64,000 bases of DNA. Source: Paracoccus seriniphilus. Lineage in GTDB: Bacteria; Pseudomonadota; Alphaproteobacteria; Rhodobacterales; Rhodobacteraceae. The translations under genes and the position numbers were made by a program. Of the stretch, positions 35,833 through 45,848 are shown one piece after another. How positions within the stretch are numbered: the stretch's first letter is position 1; every line of letters begins with the position of its first letter. Where the stretch lies: positions 912,501 through 976,500 of the forward strand of contig NZ_CP067129.1 of assembly GCF_028553745.1 (NCBI RefSeq), written 5' to 3'. Under the pieces are notes generated by a model. That model saw only the letters and a program-made list of their open reading frames with translations, was not told the DNA's origin and did no database searches.

Positions 35833-36852
35833 TCAGCCGCGAGGATCGATCAGCCGTGCCAGCACGGCATCGCGGGTGATGCGCCCGCCACCCTCGACGG
35901 GCAGGGCGCGCTGATCGGCCAGCAGGCCCATCACGTCGCGCACCGGCATGTCGGCGGGAACCGGAGTGCCCTCGGCCTCGCCCGGCTGGGCGACATCGGC
36001 GGCGGTCAGAACGCCAAGCGGGTTCATATGCGCAACGAAATCCGCGACGTAGTCATTGACGGGATTGGCGATGATTTCGCGCGCGGTGCCGATCTGGACA
36101 ATGCGCCCGCCCTCCATCAGGGCGATGCGGTTGCCCAGCTTGAAGGCTTCATCAAGGTCGTGGCTGACAAAGATGATCGTGCGCCGGGTCTTGGCCTGCA
36201 GTTCCAGAAGCTCGTCCTGAAGCCGTGCCCGGATCAGCGGGTCCAGCGCGCTGAAGGGTTCATCCATCAGCAGGATCGGGGCTTCGGTGGCAAAGGCGCG
36301 CGCCAGCCCGACACGTTGCTGCATGCCGCCGGACAGATCGCCGACCTTGCGCTCGGCCCATTCGTCAAGGCCAACGGTCTCCAGCTGTTGATCCACCTGT
36401 TTGTTGCGCTCGCGCAGCGGCATCCCGGCCAGTTCCAGGCCCAGTCCGACGTTCTCGCGCACGGTTCGCCAGGGCAGCAGGCCGAACTGCTGGAAGACCA
36501 TGGCGACATGGCTCAGCCGGATGTCGCGCAGCGATTTCTTGTCCGCGCCGGTGACCGAGATCATCTTCTCGCCGTTCCAGATCCGGACCTCACCGCGGCA
36601 GACATGGTTCAATGCATTGACCGAACGCAACAGCGTGGATTTGCCCGATCCCGACAGGCCCATCAGCACCAGGATCTCGCCCTGTTTCACATCGACGCTG
36701 CAATCATGGACGCCCAGAACCTGTCCGGTCTCATCCTTGATCTGGCCGCGCTCAAGCCCCTGGTCCATCAGCGGCAGGGCGATATCGGGGGCATCGCCGA
36801 AGACGATGCTGACATTGTCGAATTCAACGGCATTCGGGGTGGTGTCGCTCAT
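35833..36852 (-). CDS. choV: Choline ABC transporter ATP-binding protein ChoV
   Basis: ATPase of the choline importer. The 339-residue product has Walker A GLSGSGKST (65-73), signature LSGGMQQRVGLARA, and Walker B ILLMDEPFSALDPL, with the 'QVLGVHDCSVDVKQGE' region typical of the ProV/ChoV group. The C-terminal stretch after 275 is a degenerate CBS-like segment (DMPVRDVMGLL). Its start overlaps the choW stop. Choline brought in is oxidised by BetA and BetB encoded just across the divergent promoter. Confidence 0.93.
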   Translation of the reverse strand: MSDTTPNAVEFDNVSIVFGDAPDIALPLMDQGLERGQIKDETGQVLGVHDCSVDVKQGEILVLMGLSGSGKSTLLRSVNALNHVCRGEVRIWNGEKMISVTGADKKSLRDIRLSHVAMVFQQFGLLPWRTVRENVGLGLELAGMPLRERNKQVDQQLETVGLDEWAERKVGDLSGGMQQRVGLARAFATEAPILLMDEPFSALDPLIRARLQDELLELQAKTRRTIIFVSHDLDEAFKLGNRIALMEGGRIVQIGTAREIIANPVNDYVADFVAHMNPLGVLTAADVAQPGEAEGTPVPADMPVRDVMGLLADQRALPVEGGGRITRDAVLARLIDPRG

Positions 36853-37697
36853 TTCGGGCCTTCCATGCGCAGCATACGGTCAAGCAGGATGGCCACGACG
36901 ACAATGACGAAGCCGGATTCAAAGCCAAGCGCGGTGTTCACGCTGTTCAGGGCGCGCACGACCGGCACGCCAAGCCCCGAGGCGCCAACCAGCGCGGCAA
37001 TCACCACCATCGACAGCGACAGCATGATGGTCTGGTTCAGCCCGGCCATGATCTGGGGCAGGGCACTGGGCAGTTCGACCTTCCACAGCAATTGGCGGGG
37101 TGTTGCGCCAAAGGCACGGGCGGCCTCGATCAGCGGTTGCGGGGTCGAGGCCACGCCAAGCTGGGTCAGCCGGATGGGGGCGGGCAGGACGAAGATCACC
37201 GTCGCCAGCAGGCCCGGCACCATGCCGATGCCGAAGAAGACGATGGCGGGGATCAGATAGACAAAGGTTGGCAGGGTCTGCATCAGGTCCAGCACCGGGC
37301 GCATCCAGGCATAGAGCCGGGGCCGGTGGGCGGCAGCGATGCCGATGGGCACACCGACGGCCATGCAGACGATGCAGGCGGCCAGGACCAGTGTCAGAGA
37401 TTGCAGGGTTTCTTCCCAATAGCCCTGGTTCAGGATGAAAAGCAGTCCCAGCACCATCAGCAGGCAGGGCTGCCAGCGCCGTTGCAGCACCCATGTCAGG
37501 GCGGCAGCCAGCGCGATGAAGATGAAGGGGTGGGGAAATTCCAGTGCCGAAAGGATCTGCGCGATAAGCCAGTCCATGGCGGTCGAGATGCTGTTGAAAA
37601 TCACCGCAGCATTTGCATTCAGCCAATCGAACAGCCCTTTGGCTGTCTTGCCGACAGGGATCTTGTTGTCGGTCACGATTGAGGTCAGCTGTTCCAT
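36849..37697 (-). CDS. choW: Choline ABC transporter permease ChoW
   Basis: Inner-membrane permease of the choline importer, 282 residues with about six hydrophobic helices. Signature blocks are VLDLMQTLPTFVYLIPAIVFFGIG and the ATPase-docking loop EAARAFGATPRQLLWKVELP, shared with ProW and OpuAB. It overlaps choV by four bases. The gap to choX upstream is 105 bases (37698-37802) and shows no strong terminator. Confidence 0.94.
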   Translation of the reverse strand: MEQLTSIVTDNKIPVGKTAKGLFDWLNANAAVIFNSISTAMDWLIAQILSALEFPHPFIFIALAAALTWVLQRRWQPCLLMVLGLLFILNQGYWEETLQSLTLVLAACIVCMAVGVPIGIAAAHRPRLYAWMRPVLDLMQTLPTFVYLIPAIVFFGIGMVPGLLATVIFVLPAPIRLTQLGVASTPQPLIEAARAFGATPRQLLWKVELPSALPQIMAGLNQTIMLSLSMVVIAALVGASGLGVPVVRALNSVNTALGFESGFVIVVVAILLDRMLRMEGPK

Positions 37698-37802
37698 GCG
37701 TCATTCCCTGTATGTGACGGTCACGCATGTTTTGCTGAAGCTGCGTGACATTGCCGGTTACGACGGGGCGCCCTCTGGCCGATCGGGCCAGAGGGCCGAT
37801 TC

Positions 37803-38750
37803 TCAGCCGTTCAGCGCGTCGTTCAACGCGGCGATGGCATCATTTCCGTCAACGGTCGTCACACCCTCGAGCCAGGGCGTCGCAGCATCGGGGTTTTCCA
37901 TCAGCCAGGCCTTGGCGGCATCCATGGGATCCTCGCCGTCATTGAGGATCTTGGCCATGACCTCGTTCTCCATTGCCAGGGTGAACTCCAGGTTCTTCAG
38001 GAAGGTGCCGACATTGCTGCACTCATCGACATAGCCGGTGCGGGTGTTGGTGCGCACTTCGGCGCCGCCCAGATTGGGGCCGAACACCTCGTCGCCGCCG
38101 GTCAGATAGGTCATCTCGAACTGGGCATTCATCGGATGGGGTTCCCAGCCCAGGAAGATGACCGGCTTCTTGTCACCAGCCCGCGCGACCTGCGCCAGCA
38201 TGCCCTGTTCGCTGGATTCGATGACCTCAAAGGTGCCAAGGCCGAACTTGTCCTCGGCGACCATTTCCAGCAACAGGCGGTTGCCGTCATTGCCCGGCTC
38301 GATGCCGAAGATCTTGCCGTCCAGTTCGTCCTTGTGCTCGGCGATCTTCGAGAAATCGTCGATACCCAGATCGGCACCGGCCTTGTTGGTGGCCAGCGTG
38401 TATTTCGCGCCGGTCAGATTGGTGCGCACGGTGTCGACGGTGCCGGCCTCGGCATAGGGGGCGATATCGGCCTGCATGGTCGGCATCCAGTTGCCCAGGA
38501 AGATGTCGACATCATCGGTCGACATGGCCGTATAGGTGACCGGAACCGAAAGGATCTTGGTTTCCGTGTCATATCCAAGCGCCTGCAGCACGGTCGAGGC
38601 CAGCGCCGTGGTGGCGGTGATGTCGGTCCAGCCCACATCCGAAAAGACCACATTTCGGCATTCTTCCGGTTCTGCGGCAAAGGCTGCAGAGGCGGTGCCG
38701 GTCAGTGCAGTCGTAAGTGCAAGCGCGGAGGCGATGCGAGAAAGGATCAT
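37803..38750 (-). CDS. choX: Choline ABC transporter substrate-binding protein ChoX
   Basis: Periplasmic choline-binding protein. From the ATG at 38750 (MILSRIASALALTTALTGTASAAFA) the product has 315 residues including a signal peptide of about 25. ECRNVVFSDVGWTDITATTALAS and FLGNWMPTMQADIAPY match the ChoX/ProX-type family that holds choline in an aromatic cage. GGAG lies seven bases before the ATG. It heads choXWV, divergent from betI, with the probable BetI operator 17 bases upstream. Confidence 0.95.
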   Translation of the reverse strand: MILSRIASALALTTALTGTASAAFAAEPEECRNVVFSDVGWTDITATTALASTVLQALGYDTETKILSVPVTYTAMSTDDVDIFLGNWMPTMQADIAPYAEAGTVDTVRTNLTGAKYTLATNKAGADLGIDDFSKIAEHKDELDGKIFGIEPGNDGNRLLLEMVAEDKFGLGTFEVIESSEQGMLAQVARAGDKKPVIFLGWEPHPMNAQFEMTYLTGGDEVFGPNLGGAEVRTNTRTGYVDECSNVGTFLKNLEFTLAMENEVMAKILNDGEDPMDAAKAWLMENPDAATPWLEGVTTVDGNDAIAALNDALNG

Positions 38751-38766
38751 GGTGGACTCCCTGTTA

Positions 38767-38786
38767 TTGATTGACCAGTCAATTAA
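38767..38786. promoter_or_regulatory. Probable BetI operator between choX and betI
   Basis: TTGATTGACCAGTCAATTAA is an imperfect 20-base palindrome with core ATTGAC-CA-GTCAAT. Its left part overlaps a possible betI -35 box (TTGACC, 38771-38776, with TACAGT 18 bases on). The E. coli BetI site is also an AT-rich TTGA...TCAA palindrome between bet genes. Binding here could repress both choXWV and betIBA until choline is present. Confidence 0.7.
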
Positions 38787-38837
38787 AGGTCGGCTACAGT
38801 CAAAAAGCAACCAAAAACTCGGACAGCAGGTGTGCGG

Positions 38838-39404
38838 ATGTCGAAACATGGGGTCGAACCTATCCGAAAAGCGGCGTTAATCAACGCAACGATCAGCGAG
38901 GTCGGGCGTGCTGGTTCTTTGGATGTGACCGTGGCACAGATCGCGCGGGCGGCCGGCATGTCGCCGGCACTGGCGCATCATTATTTCGGCTCGAAAGAGC
39001 AGATTTTCCTTTCGGCCATGCGTCATATCCTGACGGTCTACGGGCGCTCGATCCGCGATGGCCTGCCTGCCGGTGACGCCCGGGAACGGCTGAATGCCAT
39101 CGTGCGGATCAATTTCGCGCCCAGCAATTTCCAGCGCGAGATCATCAGCGCATGGATCAATTTCTATGCGCTGGCGCTGATCAACAAGCAGGCCGCGCGG
39201 CTGCTGCGAATCTATCATCGCCGGTTGCGGTCGAATCTGATTTCGAACCTGCGTCCCCTGACCGATCACCCGATTCGCACCGCCGAGACCCTGGGTGCAC
39301 TGATAGACGGGCTTTATCTGCGCGCCGTTCTGACACCGGGCCCTGTCGATGCCGACAAGGCCCTGAGCACAATCATGGATTATATCGAGGAGGCGCTCGC
39401 ATGA
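38838..39404 (+). CDS. betI: Transcriptional repressor BetI (TetR family)
   Basis: Choline-responsive repressor of glycine betaine synthesis. The 188-residue product starts [19 protein letters not shown], as BetI proteins do, with the helix-turn-helix [27 protein letters not shown] at about 33-58 and a C-terminal ligand domain with many aromatic residues. The ATG at 38838 is chosen over GTG at 38832. Its stop overlaps the betB start by four bases. It probably binds the palindrome 50 bases upstream. Confidence 0.95.
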   Translation: MSKHGVEPIRKAALINATISEVGRAGSLDVTVAQIARAAGMSPALAHHYFGSKEQIFLSAMRHILTVYGRSIRDGLPAGDARERLNAIVRINFAPSNFQREIISAWINFYALALINKQAARLLRIYHRRLRSNLISNLRPLTDHPIRTAETLGALIDGLYLRAVLTPGPVDADKALSTIMDYIEEALA

Positions 39405-40846
39405 GCCTGAACGCCCAACCCGCCGCCAGCCTGTTCATCAACGGTCGCCCGGTCGAAGGCGAAGGGGACGCGCTTTCCGTGCGCTATCCCTATACGGGTG
39501 AGGAAATCGCCCTTCTGCATGAAGCCAGCCTTGATCAGGTGGCCCAGGCCTGTCAGGCAGCTGCGGACGCCCAGCCTGCTTGGGCGGCCATGTCCCCGGT
39601 CGAGCGCGGCCGGGTGTTGACGCGCGCGGCCGCGATCATTCGCGAACGCAACGACGAACTGTCGCGTCTCGAGACGCTGGATACCGGCAAGCCGATTCAG
39701 GAAACGCTGGTGGCCGATTGGGAATCGGGTGCGCAGGCGCTGGAGTTCTTTGGTGGTCTTTCGGCCTCGATTACCGGGCAGATGATCCCGCTGGGGCAGG
39801 ACTGGGCCTATACCCGCCGCGAACCCCTGGGCGTTTGTGCCGGAATCGGCGCGTGGAACTATCCCAGCCAGATCGCCTGCTGGAAGGCCGCGCCGGCGCT
39901 GGTCATGGGCAATGCGATGGTCTTCAAGCCTTCGGAGGAAACGCCGCTTGGCGCGCTGAAGCTGGCCGAGATCCTGATCGAAGCCGGGCTGCCCGCCGGG
40001 GTGTTCAACGTGGTGCAGGGCAGGGGGCAGGTCGGGGCCGCGCTGACCACGGATGCCAATGTCGACAAGGTTTCGCTGACCGGCTCTGTTCCCACGGGAC
40101 GACGGGTCTATGCCGCCGCTGCCGAGGGCATGCGTCATGTCACAATGGAGCTTGGGGGCAAATCACCCCTGATCGTCTTTGACGATGCCAATCTGGAAAA
40201 TGCCGTCAGCGCGGCGATTCTGGCGAATTTCTATTCCTCGGGGCAGATCTGCTCGAACGGTACGCGGGTCTTTCTGCAGGAAGGCATCCGCGAGGCCTTT
40301 CTGAACCGTCTGGCCGAACGGGTCCGCAATGTCCGCGCGGGTGATCCGCTGGACCCGGAAACCCAGCACGGCCCGATCGTCAACGCTGCGCAGGCCGACA
40401 AGATCCGTGCGGCGATCGAGGCGGGGGAACAGGCCGGTGCGCGTCTGGTCTGCGGTGGTCCGGGCGAGGGCGCCTTTGTCCCGCCGACCGTCTTTGCCGA
40501 TGCGACGGATGACATGCTCATTGCACGGGACGAGATCTTCGGGCCGGTGATGACGACGCTTGAGTTCTATGACGAAGACGAGGTCGTCCGCCGCGCCAAT
40601 GGCACCGGATTCGGCCTGGCGGCGGGGGTCTTCACGCAGGATCTGACCCGCGCGCATCGCGTCATCTCGCGGCTTGAAGCGGGCACCTGCTGGATCAACG
40701 CCTATAATCTGACGCCGGTCGAGATGCCCTTTGGCGGCGTCAAGCTGTCGGGGCTGGGCCGCGAGAATTCTGCCGCCGCTATCGAACATTATTCACAACT
40801 GAAGTCGGTTTATGTCGGCATGGGCGACGTCGAGGCCCCCTACTGA
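39401..40846 (+). CDS. betB: Betaine-aldehyde dehydrogenase BetB
   Basis: Oxidises betaine aldehyde to glycine betaine with NAD(P)+, the second step of osmoprotectant synthesis. The 481-residue product has all aldehyde dehydrogenase catalytic parts: oxyanion asparagine in [10 protein letters not shown], the general base glutamate in MELGGKSPL, and the nucleophile in [20 protein letters not shown] precedes the ATG at 39401. betIBA is the usual gene order. The product protects against salt stress or can be catabolised. Confidence 0.96.
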   Translation: MSLNAQPAASLFINGRPVEGEGDALSVRYPYTGEEIALLHEASLDQVAQACQAAADAQPAWAAMSPVERGRVLTRAAAIIRERNDELSRLETLDTGKPIQETLVADWESGAQALEFFGGLSASITGQMIPLGQDWAYTRREPLGVCAGIGAWNYPSQIACWKAAPALVMGNAMVFKPSEETPLGALKLAEILIEAGLPAGVFNVVQGRGQVGAALTTDANVDKVSLTGSVPTGRRVYAAAAEGMRHVTMELGGKSPLIVFDDANLENAVSAAILANFYSSGQICSNGTRVFLQEGIREAFLNRLAERVRNVRAGDPLDPETQHGPIVNAAQADKIRAAIEAGEQAGARLVCGGPGEGAFVPPTVFADATDDMLIARDEIFGPVMTTLEFYDEDEVVRRANGTGFGLAAGVFTQDLTRAHRVISRLEAGTCWINAYNLTPVEMPFGGVKLSGLGRENSAAAIEHYSQLKSVYVGMGDVEAPY

Positions 40847-40883
40847 TCCGATTCCTTGCACCTTTACATGGGGTTAAATTGGC

Positions 40884-42485
40884 ATGAGCCAGTCAGATTA
40901 CGTCATTGTCGGCGCAGGCAGCGCTGGTTGCGCCTTGGCCTATCGCCTGACCGAAGCAGGCAAGACCGTCACCCTGATCGAATTCGGGGGCAGCGATCAC
41001 GGCATCTTCATCCAGATGCCCGGCGCGCTGTCCTATCCGATGAACATGCCCCGCTATGACTGGGGCTTTTCGACGGTGCCCGAGGAACATCTGGGCGGGC
41101 GGAACCTGGCGACGCCCCGGGGCAAGGTTCTGGGCGGCTCTTCGTCGATCAACGGCATGGTCTTCGTGCGCGGCAACCCCAAGGATTTCGATCACTGGGC
41201 CGAGGCTGGCGCCGATGGCTGGTCCTTCAAGGATGTGCTGCCCTATTTCAAGCGCATGGAAACATGGCATGGCGGCAGTTCGCCCCTGCGTGGCACCAAT
41301 GGTCCGCTGCATATCACCCGCGGCAAGCGCAAGAATCCGCTGTTCAACGCCTTTATCGAGGCGGGACAGCAGGCGGGCTGGCCCCATACCCCCGACTACA
41401 ATGGTGCCTCGCAGGAAGGCTTTGGCCCGATGGAGGCGACGATCTGGAAAGGTCGGCGCTGGTCCACGGCCAACGCCTATCTGCGTCCGGCGCGCAAATC
41501 GGGCAAGCTGACGGTGATCCGGGCGCTGGCGCGCCGGGTGCTGTTTGAGGGCAAACGTGCCTATGGGGTCGAGATTGACCGCAAGGGCAGCATCGAACAG
41601 ATCAAGGCCGGCAAGGAGGTCATCCTTTCGGCCAGCTCGATCAATACGCCGAAATTGCTGATGCTGTCGGGGATCGGTCCTGCCGAACATCTGCGCGAAC
41701 ATGGTATCGAGCCGCTGGCCGACCGTCCGGGCGTTGGCTCGAACCTTCAGGACCACCTTGAAATCTACATGCAATACAAGGCGTTGAAGCCGGTCAGCCT
41801 GTATACCTATTACAATCTGCTGGGCAAAAGCCGGGTCGGGTTGGAATGGCTGTTGCAAAAGACCGGTCTGGGTGCGTCCAACCAGTTCGAAAGCTGCGGC
41901 TTCGTGCGTTCCGGCGAGGATGTCGAATATCCCGATATCCAGTATCACTTCCTGCCGCTTGCGGTGCGCTATGACGGCAAGGCGGCGGCGAAGGGGCATG
42001 GCTTCCAGGCCCATGTCGGGCCGATGCGGTCGAAATCACGCGGCACGGTGCGCCTGAACTCGGCCGATCCGGATGCAAAGCCGCGGATTCACTTCAACTA
42101 CATGTCCCATGAGGACGACTGGAAGGAATTCCGTGCCTGCGTGCGCCTGACACGCAAGATATTCGACCAGCCGGCCTTCGAGGAATACCGCGGCGAGGAA
42201 ATCCAGCCCGGCGACAATGTTGTCAGCGATGAGCAGATCGATGCCTTTATCCGGGAACATGCCGAATCGGCCTATCATCCCTGTGGGACGGCGCGAATCG
42301 GGCGCGCGGATGACCGTGATGCGGTGGTTGATCCGGAACTGCGCGTAATCGGGGTCGAAGGCCTGCGGGTCGTGGACAGTTCGGTCTTTCCCCGGATCAC
42401 CAATGGCAACCTGAACGGCCCCTCGATCATGGTCGGGGAAAAGGGTGCCGATCACATCCTTGGCCGTCAGGCACCGAGCGAATAG
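40884..42485 (+). CDS. betA: Choline dehydrogenase BetA (GMC oxidoreductase)
   Basis: FAD enzyme that oxidises choline to betaine aldehyde at the membrane. The 533-residue product has the FAD dinucleotide fold [17 protein letters not shown] near the start, the GMC signatures [15 protein letters not shown] and [22 protein letters not shown], and the C-terminal catalytic histidine and asparagine in [12 protein letters not shown] and [10 protein letters not shown]. It follows betB after 37 bases and closes the operon. A bidirectional hairpin lies past its stop. Confidence 0.96.
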   Translation: MSQSDYVIVGAGSAGCALAYRLTEAGKTVTLIEFGGSDHGIFIQMPGALSYPMNMPRYDWGFSTVPEEHLGGRNLATPRGKVLGGSSSINGMVFVRGNPKDFDHWAEAGADGWSFKDVLPYFKRMETWHGGSSPLRGTNGPLHITRGKRKNPLFNAFIEAGQQAGWPHTPDYNGASQEGFGPMEATIWKGRRWSTANAYLRPARKSGKLTVIRALARRVLFEGKRAYGVEIDRKGSIEQIKAGKEVILSASSINTPKLLMLSGIGPAEHLREHGIEPLADRPGVGSNLQDHLEIYMQYKALKPVSLYTYYNLLGKSRVGLEWLLQKTGLGASNQFESCGFVRSGEDVEYPDIQYHFLPLAVRYDGKAAAKGHGFQAHVGPMRSKSRGTVRLNSADPDAKPRIHFNYMSHEDDWKEFRACVRLTRKIFDQPAFEEYRGEEIQPGDNVVSDEQIDAFIREHAESAYHPCGTARIGRADDRDAVVDPELRVIGVEGLRVVDSSVFPRITNGNLNGPSIMVGEKGADHILGRQAPSE

Positions 42486-42488
42486 GCG

Positions 42489-42522
42489 AAAAGGGGCGGG
42501 CGCAGCATTTCTGCGCCCGCCC
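42489..42522 (-). terminator. Hairpin terminator between betA and dsbA-like gene
   Basis: A perfect 12-pair stem, GGGCGGGCGCAG with CTGCGCCCGCCC, closes the loop CATTT. On the minus strand it is followed by CTTTTC, so it best fits termination of the dsbA-like gene that ends 12 bases away. It may also stop betIBA transcripts on the plus strand, where there is no T-run. Confidence 0.75.
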
Positions 42523-42533
42523 GTCGTATCGGT

Positions 42534-43274
42534 TCAGCCGTTTCTGGCGCGGATCTCGGCGACGGTGCTGGTCAGACCGGCCTGCGGCACGCCGCGCAGC
42601 AATTCATCCCCGACCACGAATGTCGGCGTGCCCATGATCGCCATGCGTTCGGCCAGTTGCCGGTTCTGGCGCAGGATGTCGTTGATGGAATCGGTGTTCA
42701 TGGTGTTGACGACCTCATCCGCATCCATGCCGATCTTGTCGGCGATCTTCTTCAGGGCCTCTATCGTGGCCGGGCTGCGCAGGGCGATCAGCTCGTCATG
42801 GGCCTTCATGTAGGCCTCGTCGCCGCCGATCTGCTTGACGGCAACGGCAAAGCGGGCCGAGGTGTCGCTGTCCTGGCCCAGAATCGGAAATTCCTTCAGG
42901 ATCAGGCGGATATTTCCGTCCTTTTCGACCAGATCATGCACTTCCTCATTGAAGCGGCGGCAGACGCCGCAGCGGTAATCGATGAATTCCACGATGGTCA
43001 GATCACCTTCGGGGTTGCCCCCGACCCAGCTGTGACCATCATTGAACAGGGCGTCCTTGTTCGCCGCGACCAGTTGCTGGTCGTTCTGCACGGTTTCGGC
43101 GGCGCGGCGTTCTTCCAGAACATTGATCGATTCGATCAGCACTTCCGGGTTGGCCATCAGATATTCGCGCACGGCCTTGCCGAAGGCGGTTTTCTCGCTG
43201 TCGGACATGGCTGACAGATCGAGCGACAGGGCGGGTGTTGCGGTCAGCAGCAGCGCGGCAATCAGGCGTTTCAT
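42534..43274 (-). CDS. DsbA-family thiol:disulfide oxidoreductase
   Basis: A 246-residue periplasmic thioredoxin-fold protein. A signal peptide (about 1-17, PALS) precedes a helical stretch with SDSEKTAFGKAVREYLMANPEVLIESINVLEERR-type sequence, then the thioredoxin domain with the active site YRCGVCRRF and the cis-proline in GTPTFVVGD. This build resembles Com1/BdbD-like DsbA proteins found across alphaproteobacteria. The redox partner is not in the window. The ATG at 43274 is preferred to a much longer open frame, because the signal peptide starts there. Confidence 0.9.
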   Translation of the reverse strand: MKRLIAALLLTATPALSLDLSAMSDSEKTAFGKAVREYLMANPEVLIESINVLEERRAAETVQNDQQLVAANKDALFNDGHSWVGGNPEGDLTIVEFIDYRCGVCRRFNEEVHDLVEKDGNIRLILKEFPILGQDSDTSARFAVAVKQIGGDEAYMKAHDELIALRSPATIEALKKIADKIGMDADEVVNTMNTDSINDILRQNRQLAERMAIMGTPTFVVGDELLRGVPQAGLTSTVAEIRARNG

Positions 43275-43430
43275 GGAATTCCTCTGAATAAGTCGTCGAC
43301 AGATTGGCTGGAAGGGGCGGCGAAGGCAAGAAAGCCGGACACACGGCTGCGTGATGGTGCCAAAAGGAAAGGCTAGAGCCGGGACGCGTGTCGCGTTAAG
43401 ACATGTGCAAAACAAATCGAGGCACGAGCT

Positions 43431-44564
43431 ATGCGACAATCCACGCGCGGACAGGTTGACCCTTTCATCGTCATGGATGTGATGGAGGCAGCGGCCCGCG
43501 CCGAATCCTCTGGGCGCCATATCATTCATATGGAGGTCGGCCAGCCCGGCACAGCCGCCCCGCGCGGCGCGCGCGAGGCCCTGGCCCGCGCATTGGAGCA
43601 GCCGCTGGGATATACGGCCGCGCTGGGTCTGCCGCGCCTGCGTCAGGGGATCGCCGGCCTGTATCGCCGCTGGTATGGCGTCGATCTGGATCCCGCGCGC
43701 GTCGTGGTGACGCCGGGCAGCAGCGGTGCCTTCATTCTGGCGTTTTCGGCGCTGTTTGATGCGGGGGATCGCGTGGCCATGGGGTTGCCCGGTTATCCCA
43801 GCTATCGCCAGATCCTGCGGGCCATGTCGCTGGAGCCTGTCGGCATCCAGACCCGGCCCGAGGACCGCTATCAGCCCCGGCCCGATGAATTGCCCGATGC
43901 CGAAGGGCTGATCCTGGCCTCGCCGGGCAATCCTTCGGGCACCGTCCTGCGGACCGATGAATTGCAGGCGCTGACGGATTCAGCCTGGGGGCGCGGCATG
44001 GCGGTGATCTCGGACGAGATCTATCACGGCCTGTCCTATGGCGAACGCTGCCATTCGGCGCTGGAGGTCACGGACGAGGTTTTCGTCATCAATTCCTTCA
44101 GCAAGTATTTCTCGATGACCGGCTGGCGTGTCGGCTGGATGGTCGTGCCGCAATCCCATCTGCGCACGGTCGAACGTCTGGCCCAGAACATGTTCATCTG
44201 TCCGCCCCATGCAAGCCAGGTAGCCGCCCTTGCGGCGCTGGACTGCATTGAAGAGACCGAGGAGAACCTGAAGGTTTATGCCCGCAACCGGCAATTGATG
44301 CTGGAAGGGCTGCCGCGTGCGGGATTTACCCGTATCGCGCCGCCGGAGGGGGCCTTCTATATCTATGCCGATGTGTCGGATCTGACCACTGACTCGCTGG
44401 CGTTTGCCAGTGAGATCCTTGAAAAGGCCGGTGTTGCCGTGACGCCGGGGCTGGATTTCGACCCCGAGCGTGGCGCGCGCACCCTGCGCTTTTCCTATGC
44501 CCGTTCGACCGAGGACGTCACCGAAGGATTGCGCCGCCTGACGGAGTTCATGGCGTCTCGATGA
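43431..44564 (+). CDS. PLP-dependent class I/II aminotransferase
   Basis: A 377-residue fold-type I aminotransferase. It shows the class I/II motifs HMEVGQPGTAAP, VVVTPGSSGAFILAF, LASPGNPSGTV, and the PLP lysine in NSFSKYFSMTGWRVGW. Sequence alone does not settle the amino acid; it resembles the aspartate/aromatic/valine-type group common in Rhodobacterales. Its stop overlaps the amidase start by four bases, which suggests cotranscription rather than a shared pathway. Confidence 0.88.
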   Translation: MRQSTRGQVDPFIVMDVMEAAARAESSGRHIIHMEVGQPGTAAPRGAREALARALEQPLGYTAALGLPRLRQGIAGLYRRWYGVDLDPARVVVTPGSSGAFILAFSALFDAGDRVAMGLPGYPSYRQILRAMSLEPVGIQTRPEDRYQPRPDELPDAEGLILASPGNPSGTVLRTDELQALTDSAWGRGMAVISDEIYHGLSYGERCHSALEVTDEVFVINSFSKYFSMTGWRVGWMVVPQSHLRTVERLAQNMFICPPHASQVAALAALDCIEETEENLKVYARNRQLMLEGLPRAGFTRIAPPEGAFYIYADVSDLTTDSLAFASEILEKAGVAVTPGLDFDPERGARTLRFSYARSTEDVTEGLRRLTEFMASR

Positions 44565-45766
44565 GATGGATCGGCCTGATTCTCGCGCTGATGCTGCTGG
44601 CCATCCCGGTCCGTGCTCAAGAGGCCGCACGTCTTGAGATCGGCGCCTCTTCCCTGACCCAGACCGGGCGTGGCTGGTGGGGCAAGCCCCCGCCATTGGA
44701 ACTGCGCCTTGGGCTGACAAGGGCCGTGCCCTATCGGGTCTATATCGTCGGCGATCCCGCGCGGTTGATCGTCGACCTCAAGGGGGCGGATTTCAGCGGG
44801 ATCTCTGCCGAGGATCTTTTCGGGGCCAATCTTGTCCCGGCAATCCGCTGGGGGCGCTATCGCCGCGGCTGGTCGCGTATCGTCGTTGAACTGCCCGGCC
44901 CCTATCGCATCGAAAGCGCGGGGCAGCGTACCAAGGGCGATCTGCCCGAGATCACCATTGACCTGGACCCCGTGCGCGAGAAGGATTTCGCGCCGCGCGC
45001 CAGCGCTGCGACCGCCCTGCGCGATCTGCCCGAACCGGCAGATCTGCCGCAGATCGACGAAACGCCGGGGCTTACCGTGGCGCTGGATGCCGGGCATGGC
45101 GGTTTCGACCCGGGGGCCGAAGCGGGAGGCGAGGAAGAGGCCGACCTGGTGCTGGCCTTTGCGCAGGAATTGCGCAAGGCGCTGGAGGCGCGGGGTGTAG
45201 AGGTCGTGATGACCCGCGACTCGGATGTATTTGTCAGGCTGGAAGACCGCATGACCATCGCACGCGAAGGTGGGGCGGATCTGTTCCTGTCGTTGCATGC
45301 CGATGCTCTGCCCGAGGGGCAGGCGGCGGGGGCGACGGTCTATCTGTGGAATTCAAGGGCAAATACGCGTGCCGCGCGCCAACTGGTGACACGCCATGAA
45401 CGTGACGACCTGCTGCTGGGTCAGGATCTCAGCGGTCAGGACGATGCCCTGACCGGTGTGCTGATGGATTTCGCGCGCACCGACACCCAGCCGCGGGCCG
45501 AGAATTTCGCGCGGTTCCTGACCTCGCGTCTGGCCCTGATGGGCATAGAACTGCATGGGCGACCGGTGCAGACGGCTGCCTTTTCGGTGTTGAAATCGCC
45601 CGACATTCCCTCGGCCCTGCTTGAGCTGGGGTTCATCTCGGATGACAGTGATCGGGCCAATCTGACCAATCCGGCCTGGCGGGCCAGAATGGTCGATGTC
45701 GTTGCGGAATCGATCACCGGATGGGCGCGGGACGAGGCCGCGCGCGAAAGGATGCTGCGGCGTTAA
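44561..45766 (+). CDS. N-acetylmuramoyl-L-alanine amidase (AmiC type, AMIN plus Amidase_3)
   Basis: Zinc amidase that cuts septal peptidoglycan during daughter cell separation. The 401-residue product has a signal peptide (about 1-20), an AMIN domain (about 25-145, YRVYIVGDPARLIVDLKGADF), which places AmiC-type enzymes at the septum, and an Amidase_3 domain from about 170 (LTVALDAGHGGFDPGAEAGGEEEADL, with the zinc histidine and glutamate) to the end (LLELGFISDDSDRANL). EnvC/NlpD-type activators are not in the window. PBP1A follows. Confidence 0.93.
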   Translation: MRWIGLILALMLLAIPVRAQEAARLEIGASSLTQTGRGWWGKPPPLELRLGLTRAVPYRVYIVGDPARLIVDLKGADFSGISAEDLFGANLVPAIRWGRYRRGWSRIVVELPGPYRIESAGQRTKGDLPEITIDLDPVREKDFAPRASAATALRDLPEPADLPQIDETPGLTVALDAGHGGFDPGAEAGGEEEADLVLAFAQELRKALEARGVEVVMTRDSDVFVRLEDRMTIAREGGADLFLSLHADALPEGQAAGATVYLWNSRANTRAARQLVTRHERDDLLLGQDLSGQDDALTGVLMDFARTDTQPRAENFARFLTSRLALMGIELHGRPVQTAAFSVLKSPDIPSALLELGFISDDSDRANLTNPAWRARMVDVVAESITGWARDEAARERMLRR

Positions 45767-45790
45767 GCCCGATTCTGACCCAGTGTTGTT

Positions 45791-45819
45791 TTGACCCCCG
45801 CCATGGCCATCGCTATAGA
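45791..45819 (+). promoter_or_regulatory. Strong predicted promoter of the PBP1A gene
   Basis: TTGACC (45791-45796) and TATAGA (45814-45819) are 17 bases apart, each with five or four matches to the sigma-70 consensus. Transcription would begin near 45826, which argues against a start codon at 45828 and for the GTG at 45849. Confidence 0.62.
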
Positions 45820-45848
45820 CGGGACGTGTGATTGAAAGGCGTTTGGAC

